DNA of 64,000 nt from Streptosporangium sp. NBC_01495 (GTDB lineage: Bacteria; Actinomycetota; Actinomycetes; Streptosporangiales; Streptosporangiaceae): contig NZ_CP109430.1 in the NCBI RefSeq assembly GCF_036250735.1, positions 4,650,001 to 4,714,000 on the forward strand, given 5' to 3'. Below the pieces are notes generated by a model. It saw nothing but the letters and a program-made list of their open reading frames with translations, had not been told where the DNA came from and made no database searches. Of the stretch, positions 33,943-42,666 are shown piece after piece. Every line of letters starts with the position of its first letter. Positions within the stretch are counted from its first letter, which is position 1. The position numbers and the translations under genes are program-made.

Positions 33943-34914
33943 TCAGATGCGGGGCCGAAGGGTGCGCCGGACGGCGACGCCGCCCAATGTGAGAGCGGGG
34001 ATGAGCAAGATTCCCGCTTCGGTCCATTGGAACTGCCAGAACCTGTTCGTGGGGTGAAATTCGGTGACCTGTCGATAGCCGTGGCTGAATGAGCACTTGG
34101 CGTACTTCTTGGTCGTCTCGTCTGTCCCACAGGGGCCGGCGAGCGCGAGCGCTCTCTCCTGAGAGGTGAACTTCACGCCGCTTCTGTCGATCCAGTAGCC
34201 GCTCACGTAAAGGGAGTCATTCGGTGTGGGATCGTCCATGACCTTGGCCTGTACGGCTCGCTCCGGTGTCGCGTAGAAGGACGGCGCCCTAAGGAGTCCG
34301 AAGAATGCCAACGCGCACACCGCCAGGGTCACCGCCATCGCCGGCATGGTTCGCCGGAACAGCGCGCCCGTGGCCATGCCGAGCACGAACGCGGACAGCC
34401 ACCACGCCGCCGGCACGATGCCGACAAGGCGGAACCATCTCAAGTCGAAGCGGTCGACGTTGTAGGGCGGAACGTCGAAGGCGGCCAGCCACGGCTCCAC
34501 GATGCCGCCCAGCGCAAGCCCGCCGAGCGTGACCGTGGCACCGAGCCCGACGATCTTGGTCGCCAGCCAGCGGCGTCGCGTCACCGACTGGGTCCAGGTC
34601 AGTTGGTGCGTGCCGTGCTCGAACTCCCGGGCCAGCAGCGGAGCGCCCCAGAAGGCGCCGATCATCGCCGGGGCCAGCAGCGGAAGCCATCCGAGGAGTT
34701 CACCCACCGGCCGTGTGCGCTCGTTCATCTCCACGAGGTAAGCGCCGCATGTGGGCGTGTCCGTCACGCAGTCGGTCGCCGGAGCGTTCTGGGCGGCAAA
34801 GTCGGCGGCGCCCAGAGCGCTGATGAGCAGAACCGCGCCGAGGACGGCCAGCAGCGCCGTGGTGAGGAGCACCTGCATGCGGTGCTGCCGCCAGGTAAGC
34901 CACAACACTTCCAT
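33943..34914 (-). CDS. ABC transporter permease (ABC-2 type, YtrC/D-like)
   Basis: This encodes 323 residues with about six hydrophobic segments, beginning WLTWRQHRMQVLLTTALLAV. The extracytoplasmic loop between TM1 and TM2 has two cysteines (TDCVTDTPTCGAY). The motif LAREFEHGTHQLTWTQSVTR is typical of actinobacterial ABC-2 permeases that pair with a GntR-linked ATPase. The gene starts 6 nt after the ATPase gene and forms a three-gene operon with it. Family systems export lipids or peptides or respond to cell-wall antibiotics; the substrate here is unknown. Confidence 0.88.
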   Translation of the reverse strand: MEVLWLTWRQHRMQVLLTTALLAVLGAVLLISALGAADFAAQNAPATDCVTDTPTCGAYLVEMNERTRPVGELLGWLPLLAPAMIGAFWGAPLLAREFEHGTHQLTWTQSVTRRRWLATKIVGLGATVTLGGLALGGIVEPWLAAFDVPPYNVDRFDLRWFRLVGIVPAAWWLSAFVLGMATGALFRRTMPAMAVTLAVCALAFFGLLRAPSFYATPERAVQAKVMDDPTPNDSLYVSGYWIDRSGVKFTSQERALALAGPCGTDETTKKYAKCSFSHGYRQVTEFHPTNRFWQFQWTEAGILLIPALTLGGVAVRRTLRPRI

Positions 34915-34920
34915 GTCTCC

Positions 34921-35889
34921 TTAACGGTCAGAAATGGTCAGGGTCGGACGAGGCAGTGAGGTGGTGTCGGGGCGGCGCAGGTAGGCCAGCACCAGCTCCT
35001 CCAGGCTCACGCTGGACGTTCTCCATCGCGGGTCGTGCAATGGCGTTCCCGGGCCGGTGCGCACCAGCAGGTCGGCCTGCCGTTCGCTGCGGCTGTCGCT
35101 GATCACCGGCATCCGGGCCGCCACCCCGTCGGCCAGCTCGGCCGGACCGGACAGCATCCGATGGGTGGCGAGCAGCTCGTCGACCTCGCCGCTGATCTGG
35201 ACCTGGCCGCGGTTGAGCACCACCAGCCAGTCGCAGGCGTTGGTCAGGTCGGCCACCACGTGGGAGGACAGCACGACGGTCATCTGCGTCTCGGCCACCG
35301 CCGCCATCAGGGAGCGCATGACATCGTGCCGGGCCACTGGGTCGAGGTTGGCCAGCGGCTCGTCCATGACCAGCAGATCCGGCCGCTTGGCCACGGCGAT
35401 GGTCAGCGCGACCTGTGCCTGCTGACCTCCGGAAAGCTTGCCGACCTTGCGGTTCAACGGGATGTCCAGTTCCGCCAGCCGTTGCCGGGCCAGGGCGTCG
35501 TCCCACCCCGGATTGAGATGGTGTCCGAAGCGGAGCATCTCAGCGACGGTGAAGCCGTCGTAGAGGGGTTTGTCCTGGGCCAGGAACGCCACTCGCGCGA
35601 GGGCGGCCGCCCGCTGCCCGACCGGTTCGCCGAAGACACGCACGCTGCCCCGGGTGGGGGCGATCAGCCCGGCGACCAGGTGCAGGAACGTGGACTTGCC
35701 CGCGCCGTTCGGTCCGACGAGCGCGACCACCCGGCCGGCGGGGACGGACAGCGTGCAGTCGCGCAACGCCCACGTGCCCCGATACCGCTTGGCGAGCCTC
35801 ATGGCCTCCAGAGCCGTCGGGCTCTGTGCGGGGGCGGTGAGCTCACCGGATCCGCCGCCGAACATCCCCACTGTCCGATCCGCCGTCAT
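34921..35889 (-). CDS. ABC transporter ATP-binding protein
   Basis: This encodes 322 residues with Walker A GPNGAGKS at 59-66, signature LSGGQQ at 152-157, Walker B LLVMDEP at 172-178 and the switch histidine in LSSHVV. The C-terminal 90 residues are an extension of unknown function. It overlaps the upstream GntR gene by 4 nt (ATGA) and is followed by its permease, so the three are co-translated. It energises the YtrC/D-like permease. Confidence 0.93.
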   Translation of the reverse strand: MTADRTVGMFGGGSGELTAPAQSPTALEAMRLAKRYRGTWALRDCTLSVPAGRVVALVGPNGAGKSTFLHLVAGLIAPTRGSVRVFGEPVGQRAAALARVAFLAQDKPLYDGFTVAEMLRFGHHLNPGWDDALARQRLAELDIPLNRKVGKLSGGQQAQVALTIAVAKRPDLLVMDEPLANLDPVARHDVMRSLMAAVAETQMTVVLSSHVVADLTNACDWLVVLNRGQVQISGEVDELLATHRMLSGPAELADGVAARMPVISDSRSERQADLLVRTGPGTPLHDPRWRTSSVSLEELVLAYLRRPDTTSLPRPTLTISDR

Positions 35890-36278
35890 GCGATCCCCTC
35901 CTGGGGGGAGTCAGCGAGCACCGAGGCGAACAGCGCCTCCATATCCCCCTGGTCGAGCCCCGCTTCACGGCAGCCGCGCACCCACCGGGCGAGGTCGCGG
36001 CGGAACCGGGTGTGATCGGCCGTGGATCCGCCGCCCAGGGACCGCTGCACGAACGTGCCCAACCCGGGCCGACCGACGACGAGGCCCTCGTGTTCCAGTT
36101 CGCGGTAGGCCTTGGCCACTGTGTTCGGATTGATCGCGAGGTCGCTGACAACCTCTTTGATCGTCGGCAGCCGATCACCCGGCATGAGCGCGCCGAGCCG
36201 CAAGGCGTGTTTGACCTGATGCACCAGCTGCAGATATGTCGCCACACCAGAGCTTGGGTCGAGGCGAAGCTTGATCAC
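35886..36278 (-). CDS. GntR-family regulator, YtrA subfamily
   Basis: This encodes 130 residues. A winged HTH (TYLQLVHQVKHALRLGALMP, KEVVSDLAINPNTVAKAYRE) is followed by a short YtrA-type dimerisation helix instead of a ligand domain. This subfamily typically represses its own ABC operon. The start is GTG 36278, preceded by AAAAGGG, which is also the right arm of the operator. Binding would therefore block both transcription and ribosome access. Confidence 0.92.
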   Translation of the reverse strand: MIKLRLDPSSGVATYLQLVHQVKHALRLGALMPGDRLPTIKEVVSDLAINPNTVAKAYRELEHEGLVVGRPGLGTFVQRSLGGGSTADHTRFRRDLARWVRGCREAGLDQGDMEALFASVLADSPQEGIA

Positions 36279-36281
36279 CGC

Positions 36282-36317
36282 AATACCCTTTTCCTATTAG
36301 ATTAGTAAAAGGGTATT
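36282..36317 (-). promoter_or_regulatory. 11-bp inverted-repeat operator of the GntR-ABC operon
   Basis: AATACCCTTTT (36282-36292) and AAAAGGGTATT (36307-36317) are perfect inverted repeats separated by an AT-rich 14-bp spacer. The spacer contains a likely -10 region on the minus strand. The proximal arm overlaps the ribosome binding site of the gntR gene. Position and size fit a YtrA-type autorepressor site. Confidence 0.8.
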
Positions 36318-36590
36318 AACGACCACGATCTTCGTCAACTCGGCCTCCTGACCTCTCGCGCGGGTCGTCGCCACTTCCCAAGAGCCCCAGATTCAGTCCG
36401 CACTGCCAGCCCACAAAGCAGCTCTGCGTGACAGTGGTGACGGTTCGCGGTTCGCAGAAACGATCCATTCTGAGATCAAGATCGACAAGGCGTTGGCAGG
36501 GAACGACGGAGGCCCGATTTCATCTCAGAACCCGTTCTCACGTGAACTGGGGCGGGGTGTTTTGCGAGATGTTTGTGAGACGATTCCAGG

Positions 36591-37547
36591 GTGAGTAAGC
36601 CGGAAATCACCGCCGTGTCCGACGCTGATGAGATCGAGCGGCACCCGTGCCCGCGCTGCCTGGTCGAGCCCGGCTCGCCGTGTCGGTCGCGCTCCGGCAC
36701 CGTCGCCGGGACCTACCACACCGGGCGGTTCACCAAAGTCCCTCGGCTGGCGAAGCTGCTGCGCGTGTCGACCCCGACCGACCGCGGGCCGGGGCGGCTG
36801 TGGCGGCCAGGCACTCCGCCGCCGGCGCCGATCCCCGCCGACACCCCGGCCACGGACATCCGCGTCGCCTACGCCCGCTGCTCCCACCTCACCCAGGAAC
36901 TTCAGTCCCAGCTGGACGCGCTGGCCGCACACGGTATCCCGCGCGAGAAGATCTTCGCCGAGAAGTTATCCACCCGCGTGCGGGTCCGCCCGAAGTTCGA
37001 AGCCGCCCTGGAGGCCTGCCGCGAGATCAAGGCGCACGCCCCGCACTGCCGAGTCATCCTCACCGTGTACGAGATGAAGCGGCTGGGCCGGGACTCGGCC
37101 GAGCTGACCGCGCTGGCCGACCACCTCACCGCGCACGGCATCGCCCTGGAGATGCTCGCCGGGCCGCTGACCGGGATCTACGACCCGTCCGGTACCGGGC
37201 GGGTGCTGTTCACGTTCTTTGCCGCGATGGCCGAGACCGAACGCGAGAACATCCGCGAGGCCACCCTGGAAGGCTTGAATGCCGCAGCCCGCAAGGGAAA
37301 CCATGGCGGACGCCCGCCGGTGATCACCGACGACATGCTGCACACCGTGCTCCGCCGCCGCGCGAACGGCGAGTCGGTGGAGGACATCCGCCCGGACCTG
37401 ATCATCCCCACCGGCAAGCGCAAGGGACAACACCCGAGCCTGGCGAGCATCTACCGGGCGCTGGCCGAGCATGAGAAGCGGCAGGCGTATCCCAAAGCCG
37501 TGGAGCAGGCCCACGCCGACTTCGCCATGCTCCAGGCGAGCACCTGA
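36591..37547 (+). CDS. serine recombinase with N-terminal zinc-finger-like motif
   Basis: This encodes 318 residues. The N-terminus has HPCPRCLVEPGSPCRSRSG ... H, a CxxC..C..H pattern seen in phage-type zinc-binding domains. A resolvase catalytic domain follows with IRVAYARCSHLTQELQSQLD, where Ser of RCSH is the likely nucleophile, and VILTVYEMKRLGRDSAELTA. The helix LFTFFAAMAETERENIREAT and a C-terminal HTH (PSLASIYRALAEHEKRQAYP) complete it. The start is GTG 36591; a ribosome binding site is not obvious. It is apparently full length. A related, truncated copy lies at 51 kb with conserved sequence just after the gene. Confidence 0.85.
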   Translation: MSKPEITAVSDADEIERHPCPRCLVEPGSPCRSRSGTVAGTYHTGRFTKVPRLAKLLRVSTPTDRGPGRLWRPGTPPPAPIPADTPATDIRVAYARCSHLTQELQSQLDALAAHGIPREKIFAEKLSTRVRVRPKFEAALEACREIKAHAPHCRVILTVYEMKRLGRDSAELTALADHLTAHGIALEMLAGPLTGIYDPSGTGRVLFTFFAAMAETERENIREATLEGLNAAARKGNHGGRPPVITDDMLHTVLRRRANGESVEDIRPDLIIPTGKRKGQHPSLASIYRALAEHEKRQAYPKAVEQAHADFAMLQAST

Positions 37548-37685
37548 TCGGCACGGCCAACCGGCCGCATCATCGCTGGCCAGCGATATCCGCCCGATTT
37601 TCGGCGGCAACTACGGCTACCCCGATATGACGGGCGTCTTCTCCCGAACATGACCCCAGCCCCAAAGTAGCTCTGGGATAGATCA

Positions 37686-39080
37686 GGGACTGTATAAAAA
37701 ACGGTGTAACTCCTGATCAAGGAGGAAACACCTGATGAGTACTGTGATCCAGGCATCCGCAGACACGGACCTGGAGGAGATCGCGGTGGCGCGGCGAGAC
37801 AATCACGAAACGTCGGATCGCGAGCTGGTGGCCAAACTGGTCGACCAGGCCCGAGCCGACGGAGTGGAGCTGGTCGGAGAGAACGGACTGCTGGGCCGGC
37901 TGACCAAACTGGTACTGGAGTCGGCGCTGGAAGGCGAGATCACCGACCATCTCGGCTACGACAAGCACGATCCGGCCGGTCGCGGAGCAGGTAACTCCCG
38001 CAACGGCACCCGGTCCAAGACGGTGCTGACCGATGTCGGCCCGGTGGAGATCACCGTCCCGCGGGATCGGGACGCCAGCTTCGAGCCGAAGATCGTGCGC
38101 AAGCGGCAACGGCGGCTGTCGGGCGTTGATGAGATGGTCATCTCCCTGTCGGCCAAGGGGCTGACCACCGGGGAGATCTCCGCGCACCTGGCCGAGGTCT
38201 ACGGCGCCGAGGTCTCCAAGCAGACCATCTCCACCATCACCGACAAGGTGCTGGAAGGGATGGCCGAATGGCAGAACCGGCCACTCGATGCGGTCTACCC
38301 GGTGATCTTCATCGATGCCATCCACGTCAAGATCCGTGACGGTCAGGTCGCCAACCGGCCCATCTACGTGGCGTTGGCGGTCACCGTCGACGGCGAGCGC
38401 GACATCCTCGGTCTGTGGGCCGGCGACGGTGGCGAGGGTGCCAAGTTCTGGCTGCATGTGCTGACCGAGATCAAGAATCGCGGCGTGATGGATGCGCTGA
38501 TGGTGGTCTGCGACGGGCTCAAGGGCCTGCCACAGGCGATCGAGACCGTCTGGCCGCAGGCCGTCGTGCAGACCTGTGTGGTGCACCTGCTGCGCGCCTC
38601 CTTCCGCTACGCCGCCCGCCAGCACTGGGACGCCATCGCCAAAGCACTGCGGCCGATCTACACCGCGCCGACCGAGGCCGCCGCTTTGGAGCGGTTTTAT
38701 GAGTTCGCCGAGGTCTGGGGCGGCAAGTACCCGGCGATCGTCAAGCTGTGGGAGGACGCCTGGGCCGAGTTCGTGCCCTTCCTCAACTTCGACGCCGAGA
38801 TCCGCCGGGTGATCTGCTCCACCAACGCGATCGAGTCGGTCAACGCCCGAATCCGTCGAGCGGTCAAGGCCCGCGGCCACTTCCCGAACGAGCAGGCCGC
38901 GCTGAAGTGCGTCTACATGGCCATCATGAGCCTGGATCCCACCGGCAAGGGCCGCAAGCGCTGGGTCACTCGGTGGAAGGCCGCGCTGAACGCTTTCGCC
39001 ATCACCTTCGACGGACGCCTATCAGCCGGCCAGAAGTAGACAACCAAAACGATCAGTTACACCGTTTAATTGACAGACCC
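37686..39080 (+). mobile_element. IS256-family insertion sequence
   Basis: The terminal inverted repeats begin GGGaCTGT and share AAAACGGTGTAACT with the reverse complement of the right end (GGGTCTGTCAATTAAACGGT continuing GTAACTGATCG). The element is 1395 bp and contains one transposase gene. I do not see the usual 8-bp direct repeat in the flanks, which suggests later rearrangement at one side. Confidence 0.88.
37735..39039 (+). CDS. IS256-family transposase (mutator type)
   Basis: This 434-aa DDE transposase shows the expected motifs: IDAIHVKIRDG (first Asp), MVVCDGLKGLPQAI (second Asp) and STNAIESVNARIRRA (Glu). The N-terminal DNA-binding part contains GYDKHDPAGRGAGNSRNGTR. AGGAGG precedes the ATG. 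It is full length and apparently intact. Confidence 0.95.
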   Translation: MSTVIQASADTDLEEIAVARRDNHETSDRELVAKLVDQARADGVELVGENGLLGRLTKLVLESALEGEITDHLGYDKHDPAGRGAGNSRNGTRSKTVLTDVGPVEITVPRDRDASFEPKIVRKRQRRLSGVDEMVISLSAKGLTTGEISAHLAEVYGAEVSKQTISTITDKVLEGMAEWQNRPLDAVYPVIFIDAIHVKIRDGQVANRPIYVALAVTVDGERDILGLWAGDGGEGAKFWLHVLTEIKNRGVMDALMVVCDGLKGLPQAIETVWPQAVVQTCVVHLLRASFRYAARQHWDAIAKALRPIYTAPTEAAALERFYEFAEVWGGKYPAIVKLWEDAWAEFVPFLNFDAEIRRVICSTNAIESVNARIRRAVKARGHFPNEQAALKCVYMAIMSLDPTGKGRKRWVTRWKAALNAFAITFDGRLSAGQK

Positions 39081-39274
39081 GGTTGGGACTGGTAGCACGC
39101 TCGTTAACGGCACCCCGTGGTGTGGGCGTCCTTCGAAACGGCGGCGTACCGGATCGACTTTTCCGTTCCACCTGGCCGCCGGCCGGCGGTTCGATGCCCG
39201 TGCTCCGGCACCGAACCGCCGACCAGGCGCTCCCAGTTCGTCCCGGCCGATCAGATCGGCGACGTGAGCCGAGG

Positions 39275-39709
39275 TCAGATCCGGGTCATGATGGATTCGT
39301 ATCCGCCTCCGCCGGGGTAGACCCAGGCGCCGGTGACGGCGGTGCCGTCGGCGCTGAACATGCCTTCGTAGTAGGCGGGGCTGCCCTTCGCGCCGCCCCA
39401 GATGGTCAGCTTGTCGCCGGTCAGCTCGTACACGTAGTCGAGGGTGTTTCCGGTCGAGTCGTAGAAGCGCGACACCACGTCCGTGCCGGCCGGCTCGCCG
39501 AACGGGCGCAGGTTTCCGATCACTTCCAGACCGGTGACAGGCTGGCCGAACTGGGTGAGATCGACATGCTGGAGCAGGAAGAAGCCGCCGGGCATCCACT
39601 CGTACCGCACGGTTCCCGCAGCGCCGCCGGTGACCGCCCAGGTACCGACCAGGCGATCCAGGGCCTTCACATCGGCGCTCGGCTGGTAGGTCTCCGTCAT
39701 CTCGGACAT
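39275..39709 (-). CDS. DUF1579-like small soluble protein
   Basis: This 144-aa protein begins with ALDRLVGTWAVTGGAAGTVR and then YEWMPGGFFLLQHVDL. This pattern of lipocalin-like DUF1579-type proteins describes a beta-barrel that may bind a small ligand. The ATG at 39709 is followed by two more Met codons, so the exact start is uncertain. It is divergent from the DUF998 gene. Confidence 0.78.
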   Translation of the reverse strand: MSEMTETYQPSADVKALDRLVGTWAVTGGAAGTVRYEWMPGGFFLLQHVDLTQFGQPVTGLEVIGNLRPFGEPAGTDVVSRFYDSTGNTLDYVYELTGDKLTIWGGAKGSPAYYEGMFSADGTAVTGAWVYPGGGGYESIMTRI

Positions 39710-39871
39710 CTCATTCTCCTGGTGACTTGGGTGACTGCTTGCCGGTACCTCGGAGCCCGCTTACGAGCTTCGACACGATCCGGGTGTGTTTCAGATCACA
39801 TCGCGGCCGTGTCGAGAGCCCAGATTCGGCTCCGAGGTAGCGGCAGGAACCCACCCCTCAAGGAGGAAGTC

Positions 39872-40531
39872 ATGGCCACCACCGCAGCCACCACCCCGGC
39901 CACCACCGGCGTCCCCGCCGTCCGCCGCTCGACCGGCCACCTGCTGCTCGCCGGCGCTCTGGCCGGGCCGGTGTTCTTCACCTCGGCGACCATCCAGATG
40001 CTCACCCGCGAGGGCTTCGACATCACCCGCCATCCGATCAGCCAGCTCTCCACCGGCGGCCTCGGCTGGATCCAGATCGCCACGTTCGTGCTCGCCGGCC
40101 TGGGCGGCCTGGCATTGGCCGGCGGTGTCAGGCGTACCGTCACCGAGGGGATCGGCCGGCGGGCGCTGCCCATCCTCGTCGGGATCTTCGGGGCCGGGAT
40201 GATCGCCGCGGGTATGTTCATCATGGACCCGGAAAACGGCTTTCCCGCCGGGACTCCCGACGGGCCGGTGGCTCAGATGTCCTGGCAGAGCATCACGCAC
40301 TCGGCCGCGGCCGCCGTCTCCTTCACCGCGCTGGCCATCGCCGCCATCGTGCTGGTCGTCCGATACGCCCGCCGCCGGGCCGTGCCGGCGGCCATCGGCA
40401 ACGGCGCCGCCGCGCTCGTCCTGCTGCTGCCCATGTCGCCCGATCACATGAGCGTCCAGATCGCCGTCAACGGCCTGGTCGCCTTCACCTGGACGACCGT
40501 CCTGGCCCTGTCCCTGCGCCGCTCCGCCTGA
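39872..40531 (+). CDS. DUF998 integral membrane protein
   Basis: This 219-aa membrane protein has six hydrophobic segments. The DUF998 signature is the TM1 end (LLLAGALAGPVFFTSATIQM) followed by FDITRHPISQLSTGGLGWIQ. AGGAGG precedes ATG 39872. Function is unknown. In actinobacteria this family is often found beside YCII/ECF42 sigma modules, as here, and may be a member of that regulon. Confidence 0.88.
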   Translation: MATTAATTPATTGVPAVRRSTGHLLLAGALAGPVFFTSATIQMLTREGFDITRHPISQLSTGGLGWIQIATFVLAGLGGLALAGGVRRTVTEGIGRRALPILVGIFGAGMIAAGMFIMDPENGFPAGTPDGPVAQMSWQSITHSAAAAVSFTALAIAAIVLVVRYARRRAVPAAIGNGAAALVLLLPMSPDHMSVQIAVNGLVAFTWTTVLALSLRRSA

Positions 40532-40572
40532 CCTCGCGTACGCTTTCCGGAACGTTCGAAAGAGGATCCACC

Positions 40573-40944
40573 ATGAAGTACTTGCTGCTCAGCCACACCC
40601 CGGCCGCGGCCTGGGACGCCGCGACCGCTGACACCCCGTCGGAGGAGGCGCTGGCGGCGTTCGCCGCCTACCAGAAGTTCGAGCAGGAACTGATCGCCAC
40701 CGGCGAGTTCGTCAGCAGCGAGGGTCTCGGTCATCCCGCGGTCAGCACCACGGTCCGCAAGACCGCTGACGGCGTGGTGGCGACCGACGGGCCGTTCGCC
40801 GAACTGAAGGAGGTCTTGGCCAGCTTCGCCGTCATCGACGTGGCCGGCCAGGAACGAGCCGTGGAGATCGTCTCGCGGATCGTCGAGGTGCTGGGTGAGC
40901 CGATCGAGATCCGGCCGATCATGGGCGAGGACTTCACGGCGTGA
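40573..40944 (+). CDS. YCII-domain (DGPF) protein
   Basis: This 123-aa protein has a YCII-like ferredoxin-fold domain (MKYLLLSHTPAAAWD) with the diagnostic TDGPFAELKEVLASFAVIDV motif. GAAAGAGG precedes the ATG. DGPF proteins are conserved partners of ECF42 sigma factors, whose gene overlaps by 4 nt (GTGA). The biochemical function is not established. Confidence 0.9.
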   Translation: MKYLLLSHTPAAAWDAATADTPSEEALAAFAAYQKFEQELIATGEFVSSEGLGHPAVSTTVRKTADGVVATDGPFAELKEVLASFAVIDVAGQERAVEIVSRIVEVLGEPIEIRPIMGEDFTA

Positions 40945-42239
40945 CCGATCATGCCGAACCGGCGGCCGGCCGGGCGGCGGGAAAGGCGCACGCGAGCATG
41001 AACGCAGGCATCGAGCACCTGCTGCGCGTCGAGGCGCCACAGGTGCTCGGCGCGCTGGTGCGGCGTTTCGGCCGCTTCGACGTCGCCGAGGACGCGGTGC
41101 AGGAGGCAGTGCTCACCGCGAGCCGCATCTGGCCGGCCGACGGCGTGCCGGACAACCCACGCAGCTGGCTGATTCGCATCGGCTATCGGCGGATGGTCGA
41201 TCTGCTCCGCGCCGACCAGTCCCGGCGCCGACGTGAGCAGGAGGCCGGCGTCGCCGAGCTGGCCATGCGGGAACCGGACCGCCAGCCGGGCGCCGCGCGG
41301 GAGACCGACGACAGCCTCGCCCTGCTGCTGCTCTGCTGTCACCCGGCACTGAGCGCCGCCTCCCAGGTGGCGCTCACGCTGCGGGCCGTGGGCGGCCTCA
41401 CGACCGCCGAGATCGCGCATGCCCATGGAACCCCGGAGAACACCATGGGCACCCGGATCAGCCGCGCCAAGCAGCGGCTGGCCCGCGCCGGCGCCCGCTT
41501 CACCCCGCCGACCGACACCGACCGCGACAGCCGGATGGCCGCCGCGATGCAGGTGCTCTACCTGATCTTCAACGAGGGCTACACCGCCTCCACCGGCGAC
41601 CGACTCGCCCGCGTCGACCTGACCAGCGAGGCCATCCGGCTGACCCGCATGCTCCACGCCTCCGTGCCCGCCGACGCCGAGGTCACCGGCCTGCTCGCGC
41701 TGATGCTGCTCACCGAGGCCCGTCGTCCCGCCCGCACCAGTGGCCACGACGAGCTGGTGCCCTTGGACGAGCAGGACCGGACGCGATGGGACGGCGACCT
41801 CACCCGCGAGGGCACCGAGCTGATCGACAGCGTCTGGGACCGCCGCGAGGTCGGCCCCTACCAGCTGCAGGCGGCGATCGCGGCCGTGCACGCCGCGGCG
41901 ACCTCGCCGCAGCAGACCGACTGGCCGCAGATCGCGGCGCTCTACCTGTGGCTCGAACGGCTCAACCCCATCCCGCCGGTACGGCTGAGCCGGGTGGTGG
42001 CCGTGGCCAAAGCGTACGGGCCGGTTCGAGGACTGGCCCTGCTCGACGACCTCAACCGCCGCTTCCAGCTCGGCCAGGACCCGCTGATCCGGCAACGCGA
42101 ACGCGCGGTGCGCGCCCACCTGCTCCAGATGACCGGCGACGCGGCCGGCGCGGCGAGGCTGTATCGTGAGGCGGCTTCCCTGACCGGCAACCTGGTCGAG
42201 CAGCGATATCTGCTCGACCAGGCCGGCCACCTGGGCTGA
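40941..42239 (+). CDS. ECF42-type RNA polymerase sigma factor with C-terminal TPR-like domain
   Basis: This encodes 432 residues with sigma-2 (DVAEDAVQEAVLTASRIW) and sigma-4 (LRAVGGLTTAEIAHAHGTPE, NTMGTRISRAKQRLA) regions. The long C-terminal extension (NEGYTASTGDRLARVDLTSE, IAALYLWLERLNPIPPVRLS) defines ECF42 sigma factors, which lack a classical anti-sigma. It starts at GTG 40941 overlapping the YCII gene. It probably activates the YCII/DUF998 promoters. Confidence 0.93.
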   Translation: MTDHAEPAAGRAAGKAHASMNAGIEHLLRVEAPQVLGALVRRFGRFDVAEDAVQEAVLTASRIWPADGVPDNPRSWLIRIGYRRMVDLLRADQSRRRREQEAGVAELAMREPDRQPGAARETDDSLALLLLCCHPALSAASQVALTLRAVGGLTTAEIAHAHGTPENTMGTRISRAKQRLARAGARFTPPTDTDRDSRMAAAMQVLYLIFNEGYTASTGDRLARVDLTSEAIRLTRMLHASVPADAEVTGLLALMLLTEARRPARTSGHDELVPLDEQDRTRWDGDLTREGTELIDSVWDRREVGPYQLQAAIAAVHAAATSPQQTDWPQIAALYLWLERLNPIPPVRLSRVVAVAKAYGPVRGLALLDDLNRRFQLGQDPLIRQRERAVRAHLLQMTGDAAGAARLYREAASLTGNLVEQRYLLDQAGHLG

Positions 42240-42257
42240 GAACGTGGGCGTGGTGCG

Positions 42258-42500
42258 CTCTTACCGGCACCCCAGCTCGCGCGGCGCCCGCCCGTGGATC
42301 TCACACGACGTCTCGCGATGGCCGGTTCCGGTGGTGTGCCGGCCCAGTTTTCAGCCCGTGACCGTGCTCGGCGTCACCCCGGCTGGCCGCCCGGCGTCCG
42401 CAAGTCGATCTCCTCGACCACGTTCTCTAGCATCCAGTTACGCGCCAGCCGCGCCTGACGCAGCGGCGAGAGCTCGCGGCTCCAGCGCGACGCACGACCT
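42258..42500 (-). pseudogene. decayed XRE-type helix-turn-helix regulator
   Basis: The frame gives LSPLRQARLARNWMLENVVE and EIDLRTPGGQPG. After a one-base shift it gives GVTPSTVTG, a TGA where a tryptophan codon is expected, then KLGRHTT and ETSCEIHGRAPREL. This is the familiar actinobacterial HTH pattern (LRxARLARGWTL ... GVTPSxVSGWELGRHTT ... LCEIYGRPP) carrying a frameshift and a nonsense change. It is clearly dead. Confidence 0.65.
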
Positions 42501-42666
42501 GAAGGACTTTCATCGGGAACCGACGTCGGTTCGGTTTGTGGGAGCCGAAAACGTGGAGAGTTCGACCAGCACCGAGGCTTCGCAGTCAAGCCGGAATCCG
42601 GAATATGGCGGTAAGGGGTCCTGGAGGTATGTTTGGGCTGGTTAGTGGCTTCTCTGCGGCGGGGCG

